Positions 1-7,014 of a stretch of 18,565 bases of DNA are shown in pieces; positions within the stretch are counted from its first letter, which is position 1, and each line of letters opens with the position of its first letter. The stretch is from JBCBJX01 sp964342855 (GTDB lineage Bacteria > Pseudomonadota > Alphaproteobacteria > Caulobacterales > Parvularculaceae). The position numbers and the translations under genes are program-made. The stretch is taken from NCBI GenBank assembly GCA_964342855.1, contig CAYFIB010000045.1:1-18565 (forward strand), given 5' to 3'. Under the pieces are notes generated by a model. That model was not told the DNA's origin, did no database searches, and saw only the letters and a list, made by a program, of their open reading frames with translations.

Positions 1-1409
1 GTCGTCGCCGGGCGGTCGCCGGGGAAGACCTTGTGCGGGGCGAGCGCGTCGATCTCGCTCTCGGCGTAGCCCTCAGCCTCCAGCTCGCGGCGCACGCTTT
101 CTTCGGACTTGCCGCGCATCAGCGCCTCGGCCTGCGCGAGCGCGTTGGCGATCAGCTTCTCGTGATGATCCCCGGTCGGATAATGGGAGCGCGCCGGCAG
201 GATGAAGTCGCAGGAGACCGGATCGACACCCTGGTGGATCAGCTGGTGGAACGAATGCTGGCCGTTCGTGCCGGGTTCGCCGAACACCACCGGCCCGGCG
301 GGAACGGCGAGCGCCTTTCCGTCGCGCGTCACCCGCTTACCGTTAGATTCCATATCCGCCTGCTGAAGATAGGCGGGGAGTCGGTGGAGGCCCTGATCGT
401 ACGGAAGGACGGCGTGCGCGTGCGCGCCAAGAAAATTGCGGTTCCACACCCCTGTCAGCGCGAGGAGAGCGGGCAGGTTCTCCGCCAGCGGCGCGGTTTC
501 AAAATGCTTGTCCATCTCCGCCGCGCCCGCCAGCAGGTCAGCGAAGCAGGTGAACCCGATCTGCAGAGCGATGGAAAGTCCGATAGCGGACCAGAGCGAA
601 TATCGCCCTCCGACCCAGTCCCAGAAGCGGAACATGTTCTCGATGGAGATACCGAATTCGCCGACGGCGTCCTCGTTCGTCGACAGCGCGATGAAGTGGC
701 GCGCGATGTCGCTCTCCGAGACGCCTTCCTGCTCCAGAAACCACGCCCGCGCCGTGCGCGCGTTGGTCATGGTCTCCTGCGTCGTGAAGGTCTTCGAGGC
801 GACGACGAACAGCGTGCGCGCCGGATCGAGATCGGCGAGCACGCCGGCGATGTCGGCGCCGTCGACGTTCGAAACGAAACGGGTCCTGCGCCCGCTGATC
901 CAGTACGGCCGCAGCGCCTCGACCACCATGACCGGGCCGAGATCGGAGCCGCCGATGCCGATGTTGACCACCGTCGTCAGCGTCTCGCCGGTATAACCCT
1001 TGCGCGCGCCGGAATGGATCGCTTCGCAGAAGCTCCGCATGCGGCCGAGCTCCTTCGCGACCGCCGAGGCGACGTTCTCGCCGTCGATGGTCCGCTCGCG
1101 CCGCCCGTTATCGCGCAGCGCCACGTGCAAGACCGCGCGGTTTTCCGTCGCGTTGATCGCCTCCCCGGCGAACATCGCTTCGCGCCGGTCTTCGAGTTCG
1201 GCTTTGGCGGCGAGCGCGAGCAGCGCCTCCAGCACCTCGTCGGTCAGCTTGTTCTTGGAGAGATCAACGAAGAGCCCCGCCGCCTCGCCCGAAAAGCGCT
1301 CGGCGCGCGCGGGATCGTCGGCGAACAGCCTGCGCATGGAGGTCCCGCGCAGCTTCTCGGCGAGCTTGCCGAGCGCCTTCCATTCGGATGTCGAGCTGAT
1401 GAGCGTCAT
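1..1409 (-). CDS. pgi: Glucose-6-phosphate isomerase, C-terminus cut by window edge
   Basis: Cytoplasmic enzyme that interconverts glucose 6-phosphate and fructose 6-phosphate in glycolysis and gluconeogenesis. Reading the minus strand from the ATG at 1409-1407 gives 469 codons and then runs off the window; the family is usually about 540-550 residues, so roughly the last 75 are missing. Visible hallmarks are the sugar-phosphate-binding region NIGIGGSDLGP (149-159), the family signature WDWVGGRYSLWSAIG (263-277), FGEPGTNGQHSFHQL (376-390) with the probable catalytic Glu378 and nearby His385, and the tail motif HKVFPGDRP (459-467). A GAGG lies just before the ATG. It follows the dsbD-like gene on the same strand after a 67-base gap and may be co-transcribed with it. 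The assignment is secure. The large open frame on the opposite strand here is a composition artefact. Confidence 0.97.
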   Translation of the reverse strand, partial: MTLISSTSEWKALGKLAEKLRGTSMRRLFADDPARAERFSGEAAGLFVDLSKNKLTDEVLEALLALAAKAELEDRREAMFAGEAINATENRAVLHVALRDNGRRERTIDGENVASAVAKELGRMRSFCEAIHSGARKGYTGETLTTVVNIGIGGSDLGPVMVVEALRPYWISGRRTRFVSNVDGADIAGVLADLDPARTLFVVASKTFTTQETMTNARTARAWFLEQEGVSESDIARHFIALSTNEDAVGEFGISIENMFRFWDWVGGRYSLWSAIGLSIALQIGFTCFADLLAGAAEMDKHFETAPLAENLPALLALTGVWNRNFLGAHAHAVLPYDQGLHRLPAYLQQADMESNGKRVTRDGKALAVPAGPVVFGEPGTNGQHSFHQLIHQGVDPVSCDFILPARSHYPTGDHHEKLIANALAQAEALMRGKSEESVRRELEAEGYAESEIDALAPHKVFPGDRPAT

Positions 1410-1476
1410 GGCCTCTTTTTAGCCTCCGCGCCCGTCTGAGGCGAGCGCGTGGTCGTGTCAGCCGTCGCGAGGGAGG

Positions 1477-3654
1477 TCAACCGTCGGCGAAGAGGCGCGT
1501 GATGGTCTCGACGCTCAGGATCTGCGGCAGCACCGCCGCCTCCTCGGCGCCGGGCGCATAAAAAAGATAAAGCGGCACGCCGGAGCGCCCGTGCGCGGCG
1601 AGCGCTTCGGTGATGGCGCCGTCGCGATGGGTCCAGTCGCCGACCACATAGGCGGCGTTCGCGGCCCGGAAGGCCTCCTCCACCGCCGGGCGCTTCAACA
1701 CGGTCTGCTTGTTCACCTGGCAGGTGACGCACCAGGCGGCGGTGAATTCCACGAACACCGGTCGCCCCTCCGCGCGGAGGTCGGCGACGGCGGCGGCGGA
1801 ATAGGCGAGCGGCCGCAGACGACCGCCCGCAGGCGCATCGCCCGCCAGCGTTTGCGGCGCCGGGGTCGCAAGGGAGAGCGCGCCGATGGCGAGTACGGCG
1901 CTGACCAGCGCGCCCGCGCGCGCGGCCCAGCGCAGCCCGTCGGCGGCGGGCGCAAGGCTCAACAGGAAAACCGCCAGCGCCGCCGCCAGCGACGCGCCGC
2001 CGACATAGAGAACCGCGATCGAGCCCGCCTGAACGCTCGCGACCCAGAGAAGCCAGAGCGCCGTTGCGAACACCGGGAACGCCAGCGCCTGACGCACGCG
2101 CGCCATCCACGGCCCGGGCTTCGGCAGCTTGGCCGCGCTTGCAGGAGATGCGGCGAGAACGAGATATGGCGCGGCGAGCCCGATCCCGAGGCTCGCGAAG
2201 ACGAGCACGCCCCCGAAACCCGGCTGCGCAACAGCGAGCCCGAGCGCGCCGCCGACGAACGGCCCGATGCACGGCGCCGCCAGCGCCACCGCGAGAACGC
2301 CCGTCAGGAACGCGCCGGCCAGTCCCGCGCGTTCGCCGAGCAAAGCGCCGCCCGCGCGCTGCAGCCCGACGCCGGTCTCGAACATGCCCGCGAGGTTCAG
2401 CCCGACCAGCACCATGACCACCGTCAGCAGGCCGACGATGAATGGCGACTGGAGCTGAAAGCCCCAACCGATCTCCGCGCCGCCCGCGCGCAGGGCGTAG
2501 AGCGCGAGCGCCAGCGCGAGGAAGGAGGCGACGACGCCTGCGGCGTAGGCGAGCGCGTGCGTGCGCACCTCCCGCGCGTCGCCGCTTGAGGCCGCCTTCG
2601 CGATCCCGGCGGCCTTCACGAACATGACCGGGAAAACGCACGGCATGAGGTTCAGCAGCACGCCGCCGATGAGCGCCGCGCCGATGGCGCCGAGCCAGCC
2701 GATGAAGCCGACGCGGGGCGCGCTCCGCCCCTCTGCGTTCGCTTCGTCCGTGGACGATGCGAGTTTCTGCGCGATCGCCGCGGCGTTCGCCATGGAGATG
2801 TCGCCGCGCTCCGCGGAAATTTCATAGCTGACGGCGTTCTCGCCATCGCCGACGCGCAGAACGCCGGCAACTGCGTCGAGGGCGTCCGGCGCGTAGTCGT
2901 AATCGGGCGTCAGGGCGAGCGCGAACCGGCCGTCGCTGCGGGCGGCGATCTGCGCCGCCGCCGGTTTCACGAGCCCCTGCTCCTCGGCGAAGAACATCAC
3001 CTCGCGCGCGCGGCCGACCATCGCTTCGTCGACCTCGAGAAGGAGAAGCTCCGGCTCCGCCGCATATTTCACGTTTGCATCCGGCATCGCGCGCGGCAGC
3101 GCCGCCCGAGCCGAGGCCGACCACGGCTTCACCTCACCCGCTTCGGCGGCGATCGGCGCGGTAATCCGCAGGGTCGCGTCTTCCGGCACGCAGACATCGT
3201 CACAGATGAGCCAGTAGGCGTCGGCGACGATCTCAACGGCCCCGCCAAGCGGCGCATCGGCTGGAACATCCACCGAAATGAAAAAGGTCGGCGCGCCGTC
3301 GATGACGTAGTCGACGATGGGCCCGGTCGCTTTGGCGTAGGGCGCCGGGAACTGGATGTCGCCGAAGGCGTACCCTTCAGGCGCCGACCAGCTGAGCGAC
3401 AGGGGCTGGCCGGTCGTGCCGAAGTTCTTCCAGTAAACGTGCCAGCCCGGTTGCAGGCGCTGGCGCAAGGCGATGACGCCCCGCTCGCCGGGAACCAGCG
3501 CCGCACGCTCCAGAACGAGTTCGGAAACCGCGTGCGCTGTACGCACCTCTTGCGCGAGCGCGGAGGCGGCGGCGGCGAGCGCCGCCAAAGCGGCGCTCAA
3601 GATAGCGAAAAACCGGAACACGATCGGAGGCGATAGCGCGGTCCTGGTGAACAC
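1477..3654 (-). CDS. ScsB/DsbD-family protein-disulfide reductase, three cysteine pairs
   Basis: Inner-membrane electron conduit that moves reducing power from cytoplasmic thioredoxin to periplasmic thiol proteins. The 725-residue frame starts at GTG (3654). It has a signal peptide (about 1-35, ending SALAQ), a large periplasmic N-terminal region (about 36-310) with a CDDVC pair (Cys151, Cys155), and a core of about eight membrane helices (about 315-600). The core carries the paired MPCVFP (Cys339) and APCIGP (Cys462) motifs. A C-terminal thioredoxin domain (about 615-725) has WCVTC (Cys642, Cys645). All six redox cysteines of the relay are present. The long N-terminal region and its YWLICDDVC motif fit the ScsB branch better than E. 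coli DsbD, but that subfamily call is inference. A second GTG at 3621 would give a shorter, more typical signal peptide; neither start has a strong ribosome site. It lies between sapC and pgi. No dedicated periplasmic partner such as ScsC is adjacent. Confidence 0.92.
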   Translation of the reverse strand: MFTRTALSPPIVFRFFAILSAALAALAAAASALAQEVRTAHAVSELVLERAALVPGERGVIALRQRLQPGWHVYWKNFGTTGQPLSLSWSAPEGYAFGDIQFPAPYAKATGPIVDYVIDGAPTFFISVDVPADAPLGGAVEIVADAYWLICDDVCVPEDATLRITAPIAAEAGEVKPWSASARAALPRAMPDANVKYAAEPELLLLEVDEAMVGRAREVMFFAEEQGLVKPAAAQIAARSDGRFALALTPDYDYAPDALDAVAGVLRVGDGENAVSYEISAERGDISMANAAAIAQKLASSTDEANAEGRSAPRVGFIGWLGAIGAALIGGVLLNLMPCVFPVMFVKAAGIAKAASSGDAREVRTHALAYAAGVVASFLALALALYALRAGGAEIGWGFQLQSPFIVGLLTVVMVLVGLNLAGMFETGVGLQRAGGALLGERAGLAGAFLTGVLAVALAAPCIGPFVGGALGLAVAQPGFGGVLVFASLGIGLAAPYLVLAASPASAAKLPKPGPWMARVRQALAFPVFATALWLLWVASVQAGSIAVLYVGGASLAAALAVFLLSLAPAADGLRWAARAGALVSAVLAIGALSLATPAPQTLAGDAPAGGRLRPLAYSAAAVADLRAEGRPVFVEFTAAWCVTCQVNKQTVLKRPAVEEAFRAANAAYVVGDWTHRDGAITEALAAHGRSGVPLYLFYAPGAEEAAVLPQILSVETITRLFADG

Positions 3655-3677
3655 GCCACTTCGCCGCCGGACGCCTC

Positions 3678-3694
3678 GCCGCTTCGTGAGCGGC
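3678..3694 (-). other. Small hairpin directly after the sapC-like stop codon
   Basis: A perfect 6-bp inverted repeat with a 5-base loop (GCCGCT / AGCGGC) begins immediately after the TAA of the SapC-family gene and sits about 20 bases before the dsbD-like start. There is no run of T after it on the minus strand, so it is not a typical intrinsic terminator. It could stabilise the upstream mRNA end or cause partial attenuation, or it may be chance in GC-rich DNA. Confidence 0.25.
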
Positions 3695-4525
3695 TTAAAC
3701 GCCGTTCGCCGGAAGCGGTTTGAAGACGTTTTCTTCCGTCAGGTTGTACCGACGCGCGCGACGCTCGATGAGGCGACGCCAGTTCGCGATGGACATGAGG
3801 TGCGCGTAGATCATCGCCAGCGCGCCAGTGTCGCGGAGCTTCAGGAATTCCGCTTCCGGCAGCGCCCGCAGCTTGTTTTCATCGACGGCGTGATACTGCG
3901 CGAACGGCGTGCCTTCGCCTTGCCCCTGGTCGCCCTGCGGGTTCTGAGCGGTCGCGCCCGGCGTGAAGTTCGCAACCTGATTTGTGAGCAGGTCGAGGTC
4001 TTTCAGGATTTTACCGAATTCGACGGTCTGACGGCGGTCGCCTTCGTAAACGCGGCAGCTTTCCAGCGCCTGCGAGCCGAGCTCCGACGGCTGATCGCCT
4101 GCGAAAAGCGGACGCTCAGCGTTTTTCACGAAACCGGCGTAGCCCGTGTCCACGACCAGAGCCATGCGCTCCGATTGGTTGTCCGCAGCGAGAGCGAACG
4201 GGAAGCGGCGGACATAGTTCGGAATATACGCGTCTTCCGCCCAGTTGCCGGCGTCGTCCACGAAGAGGTTGCGCTCGTCGATCACGCCGACGGCCGCGAG
4301 CGGCACCGGCGTATCGCCTTCGGAGAAAACGACAGGGAAGGATTTTTCCGCCGCGAAGATTTCATTGATGTTCAGCGGCAGGATGCGAACGTTTTCGCAG
4401 AAGGAGAACGGACGCTCCGGCGCGCTCAGGCCGTATTCGCCGTGCAGTTCGCGGCTGACGATCTCCGGTTTTTCGAAGAGGAAGAGTTTGCCGGTCAGTT
4501 CCGGCGCGGCCTGGGTCTCGGACAT
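3695..4525 (-). CDS. SapC-family protein
   Basis: A 276-residue protein recognised as SapC family, named after a gene in a Campylobacter S-layer locus; the biochemical function is not established. Family-like blocks are FAAEKSFPVVF (57-67), YIPNYVRRFPFAL (100-112) and a C-terminal helical stretch with FAQYHAVDENKLRALPE (208-224) and IYAHLMSIANWRRL (239-252). Residues about 188-207 form a Gly/Gln/Asn-rich insert that looks like a flexible loop. There is no signal peptide or membrane helix, so it is probably cytoplasmic, or exported by a route not visible here. It starts at ATG 4525 with a weak purine-rich ribosome site, follows the hydrolase gene after 109 bases and precedes the dsbD-like gene after 40 bases. 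No S-layer or type I secretion genes are nearby, so the name should not be read as a role in S-layer export. Confidence 0.9.
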   Translation of the reverse strand: MSETQAAPELTGKLFLFEKPEIVSRELHGEYGLSAPERPFSFCENVRILPLNINEIFAAEKSFPVVFSEGDTPVPLAAVGVIDERNLFVDDAGNWAEDAYIPNYVRRFPFALAADNQSERMALVVDTGYAGFVKNAERPLFAGDQPSELGSQALESCRVYEGDRRQTVEFGKILKDLDLLTNQVANFTPGATAQNPQGDQGQGEGTPFAQYHAVDENKLRALPEAEFLKLRDTGALAMIYAHLMSIANWRRLIERRARRYNLTEENVFKPLPANGV

Positions 4526-4631
4526 GAGCTTGCGCTTTCGTTTCTGGGAGGGCGGCGGCGTTCTCGCGCGCGCGTGATTTCAGGACCCGCGGGCCCTAGC
4601 AAATCTACGCACGCCGCGAAAGTCAGGCGCG

Positions 4632-5522
4632 TCAGATGCGCTCAAAGCGCGCGCGAGCGCGCTCCAAAAGCCACGCTGACGCGGTCTCGGGCGCTTCCAT
4701 CGGCAACAGATGACCGCCAGCCTCGCTCGTCTCAAGGCTTGATCCGGCGGCGACGACAAGGTCCGGTCGCCGCACGGTCGATCCGCGACGCGCCTTCAGA
4801 ACGTCCAGGCGATCCCCGAGGCGCCGGACCGCCCGCCAGGTGCGATGTTGGTGCGCGCCGAAGACCGCGGCCTCCCACGCAGGCGCGCAGGCGAGCGTGA
4901 CGCCATCAGGCGTTTCGCGCGTTCCGCCCTCGACATAGTCCTCAAGAATTCCCTCGCTCCACGAGGCGAAGGTCGGTTTCTGCTGATAGTTGTCGATGGC
5001 CGCTTCGCGAGACGAAAACTCAGCGCGTCTTCGCAGCGCGCCCTGCACCATCGGATTGTACTGACGCATCAGCCCTGCGAACGGCAGGAAACTCGTCGCG
5101 AGAACCGATGGCGGCAAGAGCACCGGTTCGATAGCGATGACGCCCAAAGCAGCCTGCGGGCGGCGCGCCAGCATCAGGATCGACGATGTCGCGCCGAAGG
5201 AATGCCCTGCCAAGAGCAAAGGCGCGCCGGCGAGTTGGTCGGCGACAGCGCCGAGATCGTCGGCGAACGTCTCCCAACTGACGAGGCGCGCCGGGTCCGC
5301 GGGAGCGTCAGACGAACCGCAGCCGCGCATATCGACCGCGACGACGTCGAAATGCGCCGCGAGCGGCGCCAGAACGCGGTCGTAGGTGCGCGCGTTGAAA
5401 CCGTTGGCGTGCGCGAACAGAATGCGCGGCGCGTCCTGCGGGCCTTGGCGTTGCGCTGAAAGCCGACCGCCCTCCACCTCGAAATCAAGGCGAGAAATCG
5501 CCTCCACGCCACCCAAAGCCAA
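4632..5522 (-). CDS. Alpha/beta-fold hydrolase
   Basis: A 296-residue soluble hydrolase of unknown substrate. Fold landmarks are the oxyanion-hole motif HANGF (38-42), DMRGCGSSD (64-72), the nucleophile elbow GHSFGA (106-111, Ser108) and the C-terminal HLLPME block with probable catalytic His271. The acid is less clear: Glu132 in IEPV, just after the strand following the nucleophile helix, is the best candidate. The segment ARRGST (244-249) resembles a conserved piece in related bacterial hydrolases. The start is taken at TTG (5522) because GAGGGG lies six bases upstream; a GTG at 5507 is an alternative. It begins 20 bases after the stop of the small membrane-protein gene and is likely in the same transcript. 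Esterase, lactonase or dehalogenase-like activity cannot be told apart from sequence alone. Confidence 0.88.
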   Translation of the reverse strand: MALGGVEAISRLDFEVEGGRLSAQRQGPQDAPRILFAHANGFNARTYDRVLAPLAAHFDVVAVDMRGCGSSDAPADPARLVSWETFADDLGAVADQLAGAPLLLAGHSFGATSSILMLARRPQAALGVIAIEPVLLPPSVLATSFLPFAGLMRQYNPMVQGALRRRAEFSSREAAIDNYQQKPTFASWSEGILEDYVEGGTRETPDGVTLACAPAWEAAVFGAHQHRTWRAVRRLGDRLDVLKARRGSTVRRPDLVVAAGSSLETSEAGGHLLPMEAPETASAWLLERARARFERI

Positions 5523-5542
5523 GCCGCCCCTCGTTCCCGCCC

Positions 5543-5740
5543 TCAGTTCTTGGGAACGAATACGCCGCTTTGCGGGTCGCGTTCATAGTCGATGACAGCG
5601 CCGTCGTAAGATTTGCGACCGCGCATCTGCGCGTCGAAATTGCGCCGCGCTTCGAGGCCCTTGCGCTCCAGCGCGCGCGTCAGCGCGATCACGCCGGAAA
5701 TCGCCGCCACGGAAACCACAAGTCCGGTCAGCGCGCCCAT
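5543..5740 (-). CDS. Small single-pass membrane protein, unknown function
   Basis: A 65-residue protein starting at ATG 5740, chosen because GGGAGAG lies about five bases upstream; an in-frame GTG at 5761 would add seven residues but leaves that ribosome site inside the gene. The first 23 residues (about GALTGLVVSVAAISGVIAL) form one hydrophobic helix. It is followed by a basic, charged tail that ends ERDPQSGVFVPKN, a pattern that looks conserved rather than random. Predicted topology is N-out, cytoplasmic tail. I do not recognise a named family. It lies 52 bases after the S49 peptidase gene and 20 bases before the hydrolase gene, so an operon with one or both is likely. Many alphaproteobacteria, from memory, have a comparable tiny gene next to their S49 peptidase. 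Confidence 0.72.
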   Translation of the reverse strand: MGALTGLVVSVAAISGVIALTRALERKGLEARRNFDAQMRGRKSYDGAVIDYERDPQSGVFVPKN

Positions 5741-5792
5741 GGCCGCTCTCCCTTCAAGCACCGCGCGCCGTCGGCGCCGATGCGGCTTTCAA

Positions 5793-6617
5793 CTACAATC
5801 CGAACCGCGCCCACAGAGCACGCTCCTCGAACGCGGCGACGAGCTCCGTCGGCCCGCCGCGTGCGCCGCCAAGCAAGCGCGCGAAAAGTGGCCGATCATC
5901 GGTCGCGATCTTCTTGATCTTAACACGATCTCCGAACCGGCGGCGCAGATCATCGCGGCAGGAGGCCGTTCCGTCGATTAGTCCAAGCCGCGTCGCCGAG
6001 GCGGCGAGCCAGACATCGCCGCTGAAGAGATCGGTCTCCGTCGCGAGTTTCGCGCCGCGGCGCGATTTGACGAGATCGATGAACACCTTGTGCAGGTCGC
6101 CGAGCAGCGACTTCAGCCAGTCGATATCATCCGCTTTTTCCGGCCGGAACGGATCGAGGCGAACTTTCTCCGTACCCGCTGTATATACCCGGCGCTCGAC
6201 GCCGAGCTTCGCGATGGCCTCCGGAAAACCGAAGCCGCCTGATATGACTCCGATTGAGCCGACGATGGAGCTAGGGTCCGCAAGGATTTCGTCGGCCGCA
6301 ATCGCCAGCATGTAGCCGCCGGATGCCGCGACATCTTCAACATACGCAAAAACCGGCACCGCCTTCTCACCAGCGAGCGCGCGAATGCGGTCGTGGATGA
6401 GGCGCGATTGCACTGGCGAGCCGCCCGGCGAATTGATGAGAAGCGCGACAGCCGCCACGCCCTTGGGTTTGAACGCCTCGTCGATCGCTTTCTCCAGCTT
6501 CGACAGCGTGAGGCTTTTACCCGGTCGACCGGTCGATCCGATAACGCCGGTCAGCTCGATGACGTTCACGACCGGTCGTTTGGGCGGCAGGAAGCCGAAA
6601 CGTTTTTTCTCGCTCAT
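5793..6617 (-). CDS. S49 family (SppA-like) serine peptidase without membrane anchor
   Basis: A 274-residue single-domain peptidase of the signal-peptide-peptidase A family, which cleaves leftover signal peptides or other membrane-associated peptides using a Ser-Lys dyad. Motifs are LLINSPGGSP (59-68) and VAASGGYM (96-103) with nucleophile Ser99, then GTEKVRLDPFRPEK (148-161) with general base Lys151. The 52-residue spacing between them equals that of the known Bacillus SppA dyad (Ser147-Lys199). Unlike classical SppA it starts directly with a charged N-terminus and shows no transmembrane helix or signal peptide, so it should be cytoplasmic or peripherally bound. ATG at 6617; weak ribosome site. 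It follows the DUF2007 gene after 58 bases and precedes the small membrane-protein gene. The family assignment is firm; the substrate is unknown. Confidence 0.95.
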   Translation of the reverse strand: MSEKKRFGFLPPKRPVVNVIELTGVIGSTGRPGKSLTLSKLEKAIDEAFKPKGVAAVALLINSPGGSPVQSRLIHDRIRALAGEKAVPVFAYVEDVAASGGYMLAIAADEILADPSSIVGSIGVISGGFGFPEAIAKLGVERRVYTAGTEKVRLDPFRPEKADDIDWLKSLLGDLHKVFIDLVKSRRGAKLATETDLFSGDVWLAASATRLGLIDGTASCRDDLRRRFGDRVKIKKIATDDRPLFARLLGGARGGPTELVAAFEERALWARFGL

Positions 6618-6675
6618 TTTCGGGACGTAACCCGTCCGAGGCCTGCAGCCAATGCGTGTCCCGATTACGTCGCGG

Positions 6676-6903
6676 TTACTTCGCGTCCATGAGGTGACGC
6701 GCGTATCCGGCCTCGCTGATTACGCGGCGCGCCTGATCGGCCTCGTCCTCCGGCACGACCAACCGCTTGGGAAACGCCCCGATATTGCCATCGAGAGCGT
6801 TCATGCCTTCATCGAAAACATACGGCGCGAGCCCCGCATCGCGCAGCAGCGCCTCAAAGAAGGACATGAGAATGAAGTCGTTCGTGCGCAGGAGTTCGAT
6901 CAT
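6676..6903 (-). CDS. DUF2007 domain protein
   Basis: A 75-residue protein matching the DUF2007 (putative signal-transducing protein) family: it starts MIELLRTNDFILMSFFEALL, carries the mid segment DEGMNALDGNIGAFPKRLVV (31-50), and ends with a helix (DEADQARRVISEAG). The predicted fold is a small ferredoxin-like alpha/beta domain. No catalytic residues are evident and the function is not known. It starts at ATG 6903 and is divergent from the polyprenyl synthase gene, an arrangement common in alphaproteobacteria. The 111-base gap to the GTG chosen for the synthase must hold both promoters. Transcription probably continues into the S49 peptidase gene 58 bases downstream. Confidence 0.88.
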   Translation of the reverse strand: MIELLRTNDFILMSFFEALLRDAGLAPYVFDEGMNALDGNIGAFPKRLVVPEDEADQARRVISEAGYARHLMDAK

Positions 6904-6951
6904 TACGGTCCGCTTTAAACGTCGGCGCTCTTAGGTCGCGTCGCGCGCTTC

Positions 6952-6980
6952 TTGACCGCGCATGCGGCCCCTTACATCTT
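6952..6980 (+). promoter_or_regulatory. Probable promoter of the polyprenyl synthase gene
   Basis: TTGACC at 6952-6957 matches five of six bases of the sigma-70 -35 consensus. A weak -10-like element (CATCTT at 6975-6980, 17-base spacer, or TACATC slightly closer) follows. If real, transcription would start near 6988 and the leader would contain AAGGA ten bases before the GTG at 7015. The same TTG could instead be read as a start codon, so this call and the start choice stand or fall together. Confidence 0.4.
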
Positions 6981-7014
6981 CGAAACGCCAAGGCTGAGCA
7001 AGGATGCGTGCGTA

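Noticed and set aside
33..1439. 468-codon open frame on the plus strand
   Set aside because: It is exactly antisense to pgi, whose motifs are all present on the minus strand. The antisense product is Arg-rich and matches no family; such frames are expected in GC-rich DNA.
1406..2641. 411-codon minus-strand frame overlapping the dsbD-like gene
   Set aside because: It is an alternative frame of the reductase, extremely rich in Arg, Gly and Ala; the true frame has the full set of cysteine motifs.
4583..4596. GC palindrome between the hydrolase and sapC-like genes considered as terminator
   Set aside because: It has no loop and no T-run on the minus strand, and such GC palindromes are common at this composition.
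3473..4900. 475-codon open frame on the plus strand
   Set aside because: It crosses the start of the dsbD-like gene, all of the SapC gene and the end of the hydrolase gene. It has no recognisable domain and is composition-driven.
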